Origin: Capsulimonas sp.
GTDB lineage: Bacteria; Armatimonadota; Armatimonadia; Armatimonadales; Capsulimonadaceae
Direction: 5' to 3'
Length of the DNA: 13,154 nt
NCBI GenBank assembly: GCA_025963815.1
Contig: JAOQAA010000571.1
Location: 1-13,154, forward strand
The notes below the pieces were generated by a model. The model worked only from the letters and a program-made list of their open reading frames with translations. It ran no database searches and was not told where the DNA came from. Shown here piece by piece: positions 6,764-13,154 of this stretch (positions are counted from its first letter, which is position 1; the number at the start of each line of letters is the position of its first letter). Position numbers and translations under genes: made by a program.

Positions 6764-7399
6764 ATGAATATCTACGAACAAACGAATACTGCGCTCTTGA
6801 TTGTCTACCCCTACAACGACTTCATGAGTGAGGGCGGCAGCCTGTACGCCGCCACCAAGGAAACTGCGGATGCCGTCGGCTTCTACGAGAATATGCGAAC
6901 GCTCATTCCGGCGGTGCGCGAAGCCGGTATTCAGGTCTTCATCGTTCCCCACCATCGGTCGCGTGCGGACGATTTCGAGAAGTGGCGGCACGCCACGCCA
7001 TTTCAGCTGCAAACGAAGAAAATGATGTCCTTCGCAGTGGATACATGGGGAGGGGAATGGCATCCCGAATTTGGCCCGAAGCCTGGCGACATCATCGTCC
7101 ATGAGCACTGGGCGCAGAACGGCTTCGCCAATACTGATCTCGACGAGCAGCTCAAGCAGCATGGCGTTCAGAAGATCATTCTTGTTGGCTTTATCGCGAA
7201 CTCGTGCGTTGAGTCGACTGCGCGTTATGGGATGGAGCTTGGGTATCACGTCACCCTGGTCAAGGACGCGACGGCGGCCTTCAATCCCGAGGGAATGACG
7301 GCCGCGAGCGTCAACGCGCCGATGTTTGCCCACGCGATCCTGACAACCAATGAACTGCTGGCGGGGCTGCCGCAGCCGGATCTCGCCCTGAAGAGCTAA
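6764..7399 (+). CDS. Isochorismatase-like cysteine hydrolase with altered catalytic Asp
   Basis: A 211-residue alpha/beta protein of the isochorismatase/nicotinamidase superfamily, which normally hydrolyses amide or vinyl-ether bonds through an Asp-Lys-Cys triad. The nucleophile is kept: Cys148 in GFIANSCVEST, followed by GYHVTLVKDATAAF. The N-terminal motif usually reads LLxxDPYNDF or LLVIDMQNDF; here it is LLIVYPYNDF, so the catalytic Asp position is Tyr15 (TAC in place of GAC, one base). The usual Lys position also appears non-lysine (His113 in VHEHWAQNGF), though that position may vary in this subfamily. Start 6764 was chosen because AAGGA lies five bases upstream and an earlier in-frame TTG at 6731 falls in the promoter/operator. 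It is expressed from the palindrome-controlled promoter and followed by an intrinsic terminator. It may be a pseudoenzyme, or use a different mechanism; substrate unknown. Confidence 0.85.
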   Translation: MNIYEQTNTALLIVYPYNDFMSEGGSLYAATKETADAVGFYENMRTLIPAVREAGIQVFIVPHHRSRADDFEKWRHATPFQLQTKKMMSFAVDTWGGEWHPEFGPKPGDIIVHEHWAQNGFANTDLDEQLKQHGVQKIILVGFIANSCVESTARYGMELGYHVTLVKDATAAFNPEGMTAASVNAPMFAHAILTTNELLAGLPQPDLALKS

Positions 7400-7405
7400 A
7401 CCCTG

Positions 7406-7437
7406 GCCCGGATCGCAGTGAGCGCTCCGGGCTTTTT
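7406..7437 (+). terminator. Rho-independent terminator after the hydrolase gene
   Basis: GCCCGGA (7406-7412) pairs with TCCGGGC (7426-7432) and is followed directly by five T residues (7433-7437). It begins seven bases after the hydrolase stop codon. This would make the hydrolase largely monocistronic and implies that the following SDR gene has its own promoter or depends on read-through. Confidence 0.85.
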
Positions 7438-7448
7438 AGGATTTCTTC

Positions 7449-7469
7449 GACTTCAAATTATGAAGGTTC
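7449..7469 (+). promoter_or_regulatory. Possible second, degenerate operator before the SDR gene
   Basis: GACTTC (7449-7454), seven AT bases (AAATTAT), then GAAG (7462-7465) reproduces the core and the spacing of the operator at 6715-6743 (GACTTC-N7-GAAGTC); the outer arm bases do not match. It sits between the terminator and the SDR start. GAAGG (7462-7466) also works as the SDR ribosome binding site nine bases before the ATG, so part of the match may be coincidental. No convincing -35 and -10 pair is visible. Confidence 0.35.
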
Positions 7470-7475
7470 AAAAAC

Positions 7476-8228
7476 ATGGGTAAATTAGCAAATCAAGTTG
7501 CGGTCGTCACCGGAGCATCCAAGGGAATCGGCGCGGCTATCGCCAGGCTTCTCGCTGCGGAAGGCGCCGCCGTTGTGGTGAATTATTGCTCCAGCAAGGA
7601 CGGAGCGCAGAAGGTCGTCGCTGAGATCGTGGAGGCGGGCGGCAGTGCGATCGCCGTACCTGCGGATGTGACGAACGAGCGTGAAATCGCCAATCTCTTT
7701 GACGAAACAAAGAAAGCATACGGCAGGATCGATATTTTGATCAATAACGCCGGGGTGTACGCCTTTGCGCCATTGGAGGCCGTGACGGCGGAAGAGTATC
7801 ATCGGCAGTTCGACGTCAATGTGCTGGGTGTTCTGCTGACCACGAAGGCCGCCCTGCCGCTCTTTCCCAAGATCGGCGGCAGTATTGTGAATATCGGCTC
7901 CGTCGTGAGCACGCTGGCCCCTGCCGCCTTCACGGTCTCCGCCGGGGCGAAGGGCGCATTAGACACGATTACGAAGTGCCTGGCGAAGGAGCTTGGGCCG
8001 CGCGGCATTCGGGTGAATGCAATCAATCCCGGAGTGGTGATCACGGAAGGGCTTGTAGCGGGCGGCCTGGCTGGCGGCGACTTCGAGAGGCAGGCGGCGG
8101 CGCTGACGCCGCTGGGGCGCGTGGGACAGCCGGACGATATTGCGCCGCCAGTGGTTTTCCTGGCGTCGGACGACGCGCGCTGGATCACCGGCGAGACGAT
8201 CATTGTCTCAGGTGGTGAAGGAATGTAG
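7476..8228 (+). CDS. Short-chain dehydrogenase/reductase lacking the catalytic Tyr
   Basis: A 250-residue classical SDR, standard length, predicted cytosolic and NAD(P)-dependent, of the kind annotated as glucose 1-dehydrogenase or 3-oxoacyl-ACP reductase. The cofactor loop TGASKGIG, the NNAG motif (INNAGVYAF) and the C-terminal INPGVV and ITGETIIVSGG are all present. Of the Ser-Tyr-Lys triad, Ser142 (NIGSVVS) and Lys159 (AKGALD) are in place, but the YxxxK tyrosine is Ser155 (TCC where TAC or TAT is expected; one base from TAC). The Ser142 to 155 spacing of 13 is the family norm, so this is not an alignment artefact. Loss of this Tyr usually abolishes dehydrogenase activity, so the protein may be inactive, may bind cofactor only, or the base call may be wrong. 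GAAGG lies nine bases before the ATG. It runs 22 bp ahead of the DsbA-like gene, probably on one transcript. Confidence 0.9.
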   Translation: MGKLANQVAVVTGASKGIGAAIARLLAAEGAAVVVNYCSSKDGAQKVVAEIVEAGGSAIAVPADVTNEREIANLFDETKKAYGRIDILINNAGVYAFAPLEAVTAEEYHRQFDVNVLGVLLTTKAALPLFPKIGGSIVNIGSVVSTLAPAAFTVSAGAKGALDTITKCLAKELGPRGIRVNAINPGVVITEGLVAGGLAGGDFERQAAALTPLGRVGQPDDIAPPVVFLASDDARWITGETIIVSGGEGM

Positions 8229-8250
8229 CGATGCAAGAATGGAGAACAAA

Positions 8251-8793
8251 ATGACTTTGCTGAATGCGCCGGTGACTGAACAGGATTTTAGCCTCGGCTC
8301 CGAGGACGCGTCGGTGACGCTGGTGGAGTATGGCGATTACGATTGCCCCCACTGCCGCCAGGCGTATGCCATTGTAGAGGGAATCCAGCGTCAGCTTGGC
8401 GAGCGCCTGCGTTTCGTGTACCGACCATTCCCGCGCGGGACGCGCGATTCTCCTGGAATACGCGCTGCGGAGGCCGCACTGGCGGCGGGCGCGCAGGGCC
8501 GGTTTTGGGAGATGCACGGACTGCTGCTGGACCCGCACGCATCGCTTGCGGAGGTCGATCTCCTGCGTATGCCCTCGCTCTATCGCGCCGTTCTTGGACT
8601 CGATGAAGACCGGTTTACACGTGAACTGACCGACAGAATTTATGACGGGCGGGTTCGTGAGTACATGCAGTCCGGCGTCGACAATGGAGTACGGAGCACC
8701 CCGACCTTCTTTATTAACGGCCGCCGTCACGACGACTACTGGGACGCCGACACGCTGCTTTCCGCCATCGAGCAAGCCGCGCCGGCAGCGTAA
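8251..8793 (+). CDS. DsbA-family thioredoxin-fold oxidoreductase (cytosolic)
   Basis: A 180-residue thioredoxin-fold protein. The redox motif C32-P-H-C35 lies in VEYGDYDCPHCRQAY, identical to the CPHC of DsbA; an alpha-helical insert follows, and the cis-proline is Pro151 in RSTPTFFING. No signal peptide or membrane segment is present, so it probably acts in the cytosol as a thiol-disulfide oxidoreductase or isomerase, unlike classical periplasmic DsbA. The ATG at 8251 has GGAGA five bases upstream; the in-frame ATG at 8239 has no well-placed site and starts further upstream lie in the SDR gene. It follows the SDR by 22 bp and ends the HxlR-linked cluster. In the company of a redox-type regulator, a thiol or electrophile stress role is reasonable but inferred. 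Confidence 0.88.
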   Translation: MTLLNAPVTEQDFSLGSEDASVTLVEYGDYDCPHCRQAYAIVEGIQRQLGERLRFVYRPFPRGTRDSPGIRAAEAALAAGAQGRFWEMHGLLLDPHASLAEVDLLRMPSLYRAVLGLDEDRFTRELTDRIYDGRVREYMQSGVDNGVRSTPTFFINGRRHDDYWDADTLLSAIEQAAPAA

Positions 8794-8817
8794 TGCTGCG
8801 CCATTCTTTCGCAAACT

Positions 8818-9687
8818 TCACTTTACCTGCCACACCCGAATATACTTCACCGCCAGCTCCGCCGGGAACTCGTCGGCGCTTTGCGGCGGTCCGGGCCAGG
8901 AGCCGCCGACGGCGAGGTTGAGGAGGACGTGGGCGGGACCGCCGTCGGAGCCGTCGTCGTGGGTCCAGTGGTAGCAGCGGTGGGCAACACGGATGCCGTC
9001 GACGTAGTGGTCGACCGTGTCTGGGGTCCAGAGGGCGGAGAAGGTGTGGAAGTCATCGGAGTAGTCGAAGCCGGGGCGGTAGGATCCCCATTGGTCGAGC
9101 TTGGTTTCCAGATCGGCGTTGTCTTTGTTTATGCCGTGGACGTAGTGGAACGAGTTCTTTTCGGTGTCGCGGCCGTTATTTACGATCTCAAGAATATCGA
9201 TTTCTGGCGGCCATCCGACCTGCGGATTGATCCAGAAGGCGGGCCACATGCCCCGGCCCTTCGGAACCTTGAGACAGCACTCGTAGTAGCCGTACTTCCC
9301 CGTCCACTTTGAGCGGAGCATTCCGCTTTCAATCCCGCCGGACTTCAGCCCGTCCGTGAGACGCGCGGTGAGTTTTAGCACTCCGTCGGCGAAGACATGG
9401 TTGTCATTGTCTCGGTATCGCTCCCACTCGTCGTTCAGCGTGTCGAGCTTGCCATCGTTGTAGATGTAGCGCGTAAAGAACTCGGCATCGAGCTGCGCCC
9501 GATTGGTCACGTTTTTTTCGAAATCCCAATTTTTGACGAGACGATAGTGCTGGCCGGCGATGGGGGTGGGCTCCGGCGGCGCCTTTTCTGGCTTCGGTTT
9601 CGCGTCGGCGGCGGAGATGATCAGGACGGTCGCGATCGCCGCCACGATCCAAGGATGCGATGGTGAGGTTGGGCGATGAGTGGTCAA
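8818..9687 (-). CDS. Secreted GH16 endo-beta-glucanase-like glycoside hydrolase
   Basis: A 289-residue glycoside hydrolase family 16 protein, a retaining beta-jelly-roll enzyme; members cleave beta-1,3(4)-glucans, laminarin, agar or carrageenan. The catalytic signature ExDxxE is intact as E162-I-D164-I-L-E167 in GWPPEIDILEIVNN, preceded by GMWPAFWINP. A Sec signal peptide is visible: hydrophobic residues 13-26, probably cut after ADA (residue 29), then a Pro/Lys-rich linker. The start is a TTG directly after the TAG of the upstream gene (same frame, zero gap), with GGAG eight bases before it; no upstream start is possible because that TAG is in frame. It is co-transcribed with the Gfo/Idh gene. 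The exact polysaccharide is not predictable; the short sequence without accessory modules suggests a plain catalytic domain. Confidence 0.9.
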   Translation of the reverse strand: MTTHRPTSPSHPWIVAAIATVLIISAADAKPKPEKAPPEPTPIAGQHYRLVKNWDFEKNVTNRAQLDAEFFTRYIYNDGKLDTLNDEWERYRDNDNHVFADGVLKLTARLTDGLKSGGIESGMLRSKWTGKYGYYECCLKVPKGRGMWPAFWINPQVGWPPEIDILEIVNNGRDTEKNSFHYVHGINKDNADLETKLDQWGSYRPGFDYSDDFHTFSALWTPDTVDHYVDGIRVAHRCYHWTHDDGSDGGPAHVLLNLAVGGSWPGPPQSADEFPAELAVKYIRVWQVK

Positions 9688-10701
9688 CTACGACGCTCCG
9701 ATCTGGATTCGAAGACCTGTTCGTGCGCTCTGAGCAATGGCGTCCACGACACGGGCGTTGGCGAGGGAGTTTTCAATCGGGAGGATTGCGGCGTCTTCGC
9801 CGAGCAGTTTGCGCGAAAAGGCGTCGATCTCGATCTCGTAGGTGTCCGTCGGCGCGACGGAGTGCGATTCCCAGGTCTCGTCGGGATGCGTCAGCGTCCA
9901 CGCGCCGGCTTCTTCGGCGCCGAGAATAAACTTCGGTACGCAGATGGACCCTTCGCTGCCCACGATCTCATAAGTCGATCGGCTGTAAAGCGTGAAGGAG
10001 CAGTCCATCAAAGTCGTCTCGCCATTTGCAAACTCCATCAGGGCGGCGGTCGTTGTGTCAATTCCCATCGCCGAATCCATCACGGCGCTGGCGCTCGCCG
10101 CGAGCGGCTCGGAGCCCCAGATTTGCCGCGCGATGTGCACGGCGTGCGTTCCGCAGTCCAGCAGCGCGCCGCCTCCAAGGGTGCGGCTGCGGCGGTAGTC
10201 GTTCCATTCGCTTTGCAGGAACGAAACGGAGACGCGGACCAATTTGATCGTTCCGATTGCGCCGTTCTGCACGGCGTGCGCGACTTCGCGCTGCAGCGGG
10301 TGATACCAGTAGCTGAAGCTTTCGCTGATCAGGACGCCGTTGTTCTCGGCGGTTTCACGCATCTCTTCAGCCTCGGCGGCGGTCACGGAGAGCGGCTGCT
10401 CGCACAGGACATGCTTGCCGTTGTTCATCGCTTCAATCGCCCAGCCGATGTGCAGACTGTTGGGCAGGGGGATGTAAACTGCTTCAATGCGGTCGTCGGC
10501 AATCAGCGCATCGTAGTTGGCGTAGGGCGTGCACCCATTGCCGACACTTGTCGCCACCTCCTGCGCGTGGGCGGCATCGCGCGAGGCGACGGCGACCAGC
10601 TCCGCATGCTCGCTGCGCAACATGGCGGGGATCGCCGATAACCGCGCCACGTGCGATGTCGTTCCAATCACTCCCCAGCGCACTTTCCGTTTATCGCTCA
10701 T
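9688..10701 (-). CDS. Gfo/Idh/MocA-family oxidoreductase with EQP in place of EKP
   Basis: A 337-residue NAD(P)-dependent sugar or cyclitol oxidoreductase. The Rossmann N-terminus starts WGVIGTTSHVAR (G10, G13), AVYIPLPNSLH is the typical second nucleotide-binding edge, and the C-terminal domain contains GGGALLDCGTHAVH, with the conserved Asp182 and His186. The family's EKP motif, whose Lys contributes to catalysis and nicotinamide binding, here reads E101-Q102-P103 (CAG, one base from AAG). Enzymes of this family act on glucose, inositol, glucose-fructose or unsaturated sugars; the substrate here is unknown. GGAGGA lies five bases before the ATG. The stop is immediately followed by the GH16 start, so the two form an operon, diverging from the GH65 lipoprotein gene across 71 bp. 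The partner genes point to glycan use. Confidence 0.9.
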   Translation of the reverse strand: MSDKRKVRWGVIGTTSHVARLSAIPAMLRSEHAELVAVASRDAAHAQEVATSVGNGCTPYANYDALIADDRIEAVYIPLPNSLHIGWAIEAMNNGKHVLCEQPLSVTAAEAEEMRETAENNGVLISESFSYWYHPLQREVAHAVQNGAIGTIKLVRVSVSFLQSEWNDYRRSRTLGGGALLDCGTHAVHIARQIWGSEPLAASASAVMDSAMGIDTTTAALMEFANGETTLMDCSFTLYSRSTYEIVGSEGSICVPKFILGAEEAGAWTLTHPDETWESHSVAPTDTYEIEIDAFSRKLLGEDAAILPIENSLANARVVDAIAQSARTGLRIQIGAS

Positions 10702-10720
10702 AATTGTCCTCCGCCGCTTC

Positions 10721-10743
10721 AGTCCTGCAACTGATGCAGGACT
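10721..10743. promoter_or_regulatory. Inverted repeat in the divergent carbohydrate promoter region
   Basis: AGTCCTGCA (10721-10729) and TGCAGGACT (10735-10743) are perfect inverted complements around ACTGA. They lie between the divergent starts of the Gfo/Idh gene (10701) and the GH65 gene (10773), so a single regulator could control both directions. No regulator gene is nearby. A weak -10-like TATTTT (10761-10766) lies toward the GH65 gene, without a matching -35 box. Confidence 0.55.
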
Positions 10744-10772
10744 CTTGCCTGCCGGCCGCGTATTTTATCCCC

Positions 10773-12470
10773 ATGGAGTATCGTTCGATTGTTTTCGCTG
10801 TTGCCGCCGCGCTCCTTGCGTGCGGCTGTCATGATGCTAGTTCGCCGAGTGGAGTGAAAACCCCTGCGCTGTCCGCCGCGGCCTCCGCCAATCAGCAGTT
10901 TTTGACCCGTAGAACCTACGACCCGTGGGTTTTGAGCTCCATTAGCGGTTTCAATATCGCGCCGCTTTATCTGACCGATGGACGCAAGTCGTATCTCATC
11001 GACGGCGGCGGCAAACCCATTCAGAAGTTTACCGCCGGCGTGTATGTCGACAATTCGCTCCAGCCAGGCGCCCCCGAGAAGGACGCCGCCGCGCAGGGAC
11101 AGGCGGGATTGTTCGAGCAGACACTCGACATGCGCACCGGCAAGCTCACCACGCATCTGCCGGAAGGCTCCCAGATCCTTTCGCTGCCCGGATTCCAGCC
11201 GCCCGACTGGGCGAAGATCTGGGACCAATCGGATATCGTCATTGCCGGCGACCCGGAAGCGCAGCAAGTTGTCCATTCCAGCTTGTTTTATTTGCTTTCC
11301 TCAACGTACCCAGGCAGCCCCCATTCCATACCGCCGATGGGGCTGTCGAGCGCCGTGTACAAGGGACATATCTTTTGGGATGCGGAGATCTGGATGTTCC
11401 CGGCGCTGATCGCCCAGCATCCTGAGTACGCCAAATCGATCCTGGATTACCGTTTTGCGCGTTTGGGGCAGGCCCGAAAGAACGCCGCAAAGCACAGGTT
11501 CGCCGGCGCGGAGTATCCGTGGGAAAGCGCGGAGACCGGCGAGGAAGTGGCCCCAGAGGAGTTTGCGAAGGAGCGGCATATCACCGCCGATGTCGCTTAC
11601 GCCGCCTGGCAATACTATCTTTGGACTGGCGATAAGAAGTATCTGCGCGAGGAAGGCTGGCCGATGATCCAGGCGACTGCGCAGTACTGGGCGTCGCGAG
11701 TGACTAAGGACGGGGACGACAGCTATCATATCCGCCAGATCATGTCGCCGGACGAAACGGCGGGATTGGTGGATGATGACGCCTGGACCAATGCGGTCGT
11801 ACGCTATAACCTGAACGCCGCCACGGCGGCCGCCGCCGCGCTCGGTCTCCCCGCTGACCCGAAGTGGACGGATATCGCGGACGCCCTGATCACGCTTTCG
11901 GACTCGGACCGGGGTATCCCGGCGGAGCATGCGGGCGACATCACCGAACGGTTTGCCGCGAAGCAAGCCGACACGCTGCTGATGATCCATCCGCTGAACG
12001 AGAAGTTCGATGCGACCACCACCGGCAGGATGCTGGACTTTTATGCGGCGCACACGATCAAGACCGGCCCGGCGATGACGTCGTGTATCCACAGCATTGT
12101 GGCGTCAGAACTCGACCGCGGCTCGGAAGCGCTCGACTACTTCCGGGAATCCTATCGCCCGTTCATGCGCGGGCCGTGGAACGCTTTTTCTGAGAAACGA
12201 ACCACGAATAACGTCTACTTCCATACCGGCATGGGAGGATCGCTGCAGTCGGTCCTCTATGGTTTCGCCGGCCTGCAAGTGCGATCCGGGGGCCAGGGCG
12301 GTCCCGGGAAAAGACTGGCGGGTGACAACGATGTCTCGCTTTGCGCCAATCCTCATCTGCCTCCGGGCTGGACACGCTTGACCGTCAAGGGTGTCCGGTT
12401 TCGCGGCCAGGTGCTGGATATCGATATCAATGGCAAAAACGAGGCGTCGGTCACCCGCCGTGGAACTTGA
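10773..12470 (+). CDS. GH65-type lipoprotein glycosidase (trehalase/PGGHG-like)
   Basis: A 565-residue protein with an (alpha/alpha)6-barrel resembling glycoside hydrolase family 65, which hydrolyses or phosphorolyses alpha-glucosides such as trehalose, kojibiose or glucosyl-galactosyl-hydroxylysine. Conserved blocks are YKGHIFWDAEIWM (Asp203), YPWESAETGEE, SPDE with the general acid candidate Glu328, SEKRTTNNVYFHTGMGGSLQ with Glu474, and a short C-terminal PHLPPGWTRL tail. The YPWESAETGEE block recalls eukaryotic-type glucosidases (PGGHG, acid trehalase) more than phosphorylases. The N-terminus is a lipoprotein signal (hydrophobic 6-16, lipobox LLAC17), so it is likely envelope-anchored. The ATG at 10773 is preferred; an in-frame upstream start at 10704 would translate through the inverted repeat. 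No Shine-Dalgarno sequence is visible, so the mRNA may be leaderless. It diverges from the Gfo/Idh-GH16 operon. Substrate unproven. Confidence 0.82.
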   Translation: MEYRSIVFAVAAALLACGCHDASSPSGVKTPALSAAASANQQFLTRRTYDPWVLSSISGFNIAPLYLTDGRKSYLIDGGGKPIQKFTAGVYVDNSLQPGAPEKDAAAQGQAGLFEQTLDMRTGKLTTHLPEGSQILSLPGFQPPDWAKIWDQSDIVIAGDPEAQQVVHSSLFYLLSSTYPGSPHSIPPMGLSSAVYKGHIFWDAEIWMFPALIAQHPEYAKSILDYRFARLGQARKNAAKHRFAGAEYPWESAETGEEVAPEEFAKERHITADVAYAAWQYYLWTGDKKYLREEGWPMIQATAQYWASRVTKDGDDSYHIRQIMSPDETAGLVDDDAWTNAVVRYNLNAATAAAAALGLPADPKWTDIADALITLSDSDRGIPAEHAGDITERFAAKQADTLLMIHPLNEKFDATTTGRMLDFYAAHTIKTGPAMTSCIHSIVASELDRGSEALDYFRESYRPFMRGPWNAFSEKRTTNNVYFHTGMGGSLQSVLYGFAGLQVRSGGQGGPGKRLAGDNDVSLCANPHLPPGWTRLTVKGVRFRGQVLDIDINGKNEASVTRRGT

Positions 12471-12517
12471 AACCAACAAAACTTAAACGCCACAACCTCT
12501 ATCCGAAGCTGACGGAC

Positions 12518-13154
12518 ATGCTCCGCAACCCGTTTATCCGGCTGCGGCTGGCCCTGCTGGTCGGCGCTCTGCTCGGGGCGTTCGGCACGGCGGGATATAT
12601 GGGGATCGAGCATTACGGGTTTCTCGACGCGGTCTACATGACTGTGATCACGCTGGGAAGCGTCGGCTTCGGAACCGTCGCGCCGCTGACGGCGGCGGGC
12701 GAGATCTTCACCATCCTCCTGATCGTCTTCGGCCTCGGCACGGCGGCCTGGGTCTTCTCCACAGTGATCGAAGTGTTCGTCAGCGAGCAGTCCCTGACGA
12801 TTTTGACGCAGCGAAGGATGAAGCGCGTGGTCGACAGCCTCAAGAACCATTATATTATCTGCGGCTACGGTCGCATCGGCCAGGAAATTTCGGCCGGTTA
12901 TCTCCAGAACAATGTCGCGCATGTCGTGATGGAGCAGGACCCGGGCCGGATCGAAATGCTGCGCGAGCGCTCCGTCCCATACATCGAAGGCGACGCCGCC
13001 GATGACGACACACTGAAGCTCGCCGGCATCGACCGCGCGGTCGCCCTGATCGCGGTCACTCCCACCGACGCCGTCAACACCTTTATCGTCCTCAGCGCCC
13101 GGGGCCTGCGTCCCGATCTTTACATTGTCGCCCGCGCCGACAGCTCCTCCAACG
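12518..13154 (+). CDS. Two-helix potassium channel with RCK (TrkA-N) domain, truncated by window end
   Basis: A partial protein (212 residues, no stop before the window edge). It has a first transmembrane helix at about residues 10-30, a pore loop with the selectivity filter S48-V-G-F-G52, a second helix at about 62-88, then a cytosolic RCK/TrkA-N Rossmann domain (ICGYGRIGQE, with GxGxxG at 116-121; later IEGDA). This is the MthK-like layout: a K+ channel gated by a ligand on the RCK domain. The filter differs from TVGYGD: Thr is Ser48, Tyr is Phe51 and the following acidic residue is Thr53. The start is uncertain: the ATG at 12518 has no strong ribosome binding site, and an in-frame TTG at 12467 overlaps the GH65 stop by 4 bp (TTGA) and would add 17 basic residues. 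No link to the preceding glycosidase is apparent. Confidence 0.85.
   Translation, partial: MLRNPFIRLRLALLVGALLGAFGTAGYMGIEHYGFLDAVYMTVITLGSVGFGTVAPLTAAGEIFTILLIVFGLGTAAWVFSTVIEVFVSEQSLTILTQRRMKRVVDSLKNHYIICGYGRIGQEISAGYLQNNVAHVVMEQDPGRIEMLRERSVPYIEGDAADDDTLKLAGIDRAVALIAVTPTDAVNTFIVLSARGLRPDLYIVARADSSSN

Noticed and set aside
8140..8250. Upstream starts for the DsbA-like gene
   Set aside because: They overlap the SDR gene in another frame and add an arginine-rich stretch with no family match; the ATG at 8251 has GGAGA five bases upstream.
9676..10641. A 321-residue open frame on the plus strand
   Set aside because: It is the antisense of the Gfo/Idh gene, whose family motifs are clear on the minus strand; the plus frame has no motif.
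10704..10772. Upstream start for the GH65 gene
   Set aside because: It would translate the 9-bp dyad and bury the lipoprotein signal 23 residues from the N-terminus.
12353..12922. A 189-residue open frame on the minus strand
   Set aside because: It is opposite the potassium-channel gene, whose pore and RCK motifs read cleanly on the plus strand.

Overview
The window is a GC-rich, gene-dense bacterial segment with twelve protein genes, the last one cut by the window edge. There are no RNA genes, insertion sequences or CRISPR arrays that I can see. It looks like a diderm heterotroph: there is a sedoheptulose-7-phosphate isomerase (heptose/LPS-type pathway), a lipoprotein signal and a secreted glycanase. 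The gene mix and base composition would fit a soil or biofilm bacterium such as an Armatimonadota member, but that is a low-confidence guess because no taxonomic marker is present.

Layout. (1) 8-1971, plus strand: a small gluconate 2-dehydrogenase subunit-3-like protein overlaps by 4 bp (ATGA) a GMC flavoprotein dehydrogenase that carries a four-cysteine insertion. (2) 1989-5108: a consensus-like promoter lies so close to the next ATG that the mRNA is probably leaderless. It drives a GlcE-like flavoprotein, a GlcF-like iron-sulfur protein (again a 4-bp ATGA overlap) and GmhA (TTG start, 25-bp overlap). No glcD is present. (3) 5109-6060: a CT-rich palindromic repeat, then metF. (4) 6103-8793: an HxlR-family regulator, then a perfect promoter whose -10 box sits in the centre of an 11-bp inverted repeat. 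After it come a cysteine hydrolase, an intrinsic terminator, a short-chain dehydrogenase and a cytosolic DsbA-like protein. This reads as a regulated stress or detoxification module. (5) 8818-12470: a divergent carbohydrate module. A Gfo/Idh/MocA oxidoreductase and a secreted GH16 enzyme run on the minus strand, and a GH65-type lipoprotein runs on the plus strand. The 71-bp gap between the divergent starts holds a 9-bp inverted repeat. (6) 12518 to the end: a two-helix potassium channel with an RCK (TrkA-N) domain.

Most notable. The operator/promoter at 6702-6743 is a very clear regulatory switch next to its likely regulator. Three enzymes lack a residue that is normally catalytic, each explainable by one base change: the hydrolase (Asp to Tyr15), the SDR (Tyr to Ser155) and the Gfo/Idh protein (EKP Lys to Gln102). 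The first two are in the HxlR-linked cluster. They may be pseudoenzymes, altered-function enzymes, decaying genes or sequence errors. I see no complete new defence or mobile system here.
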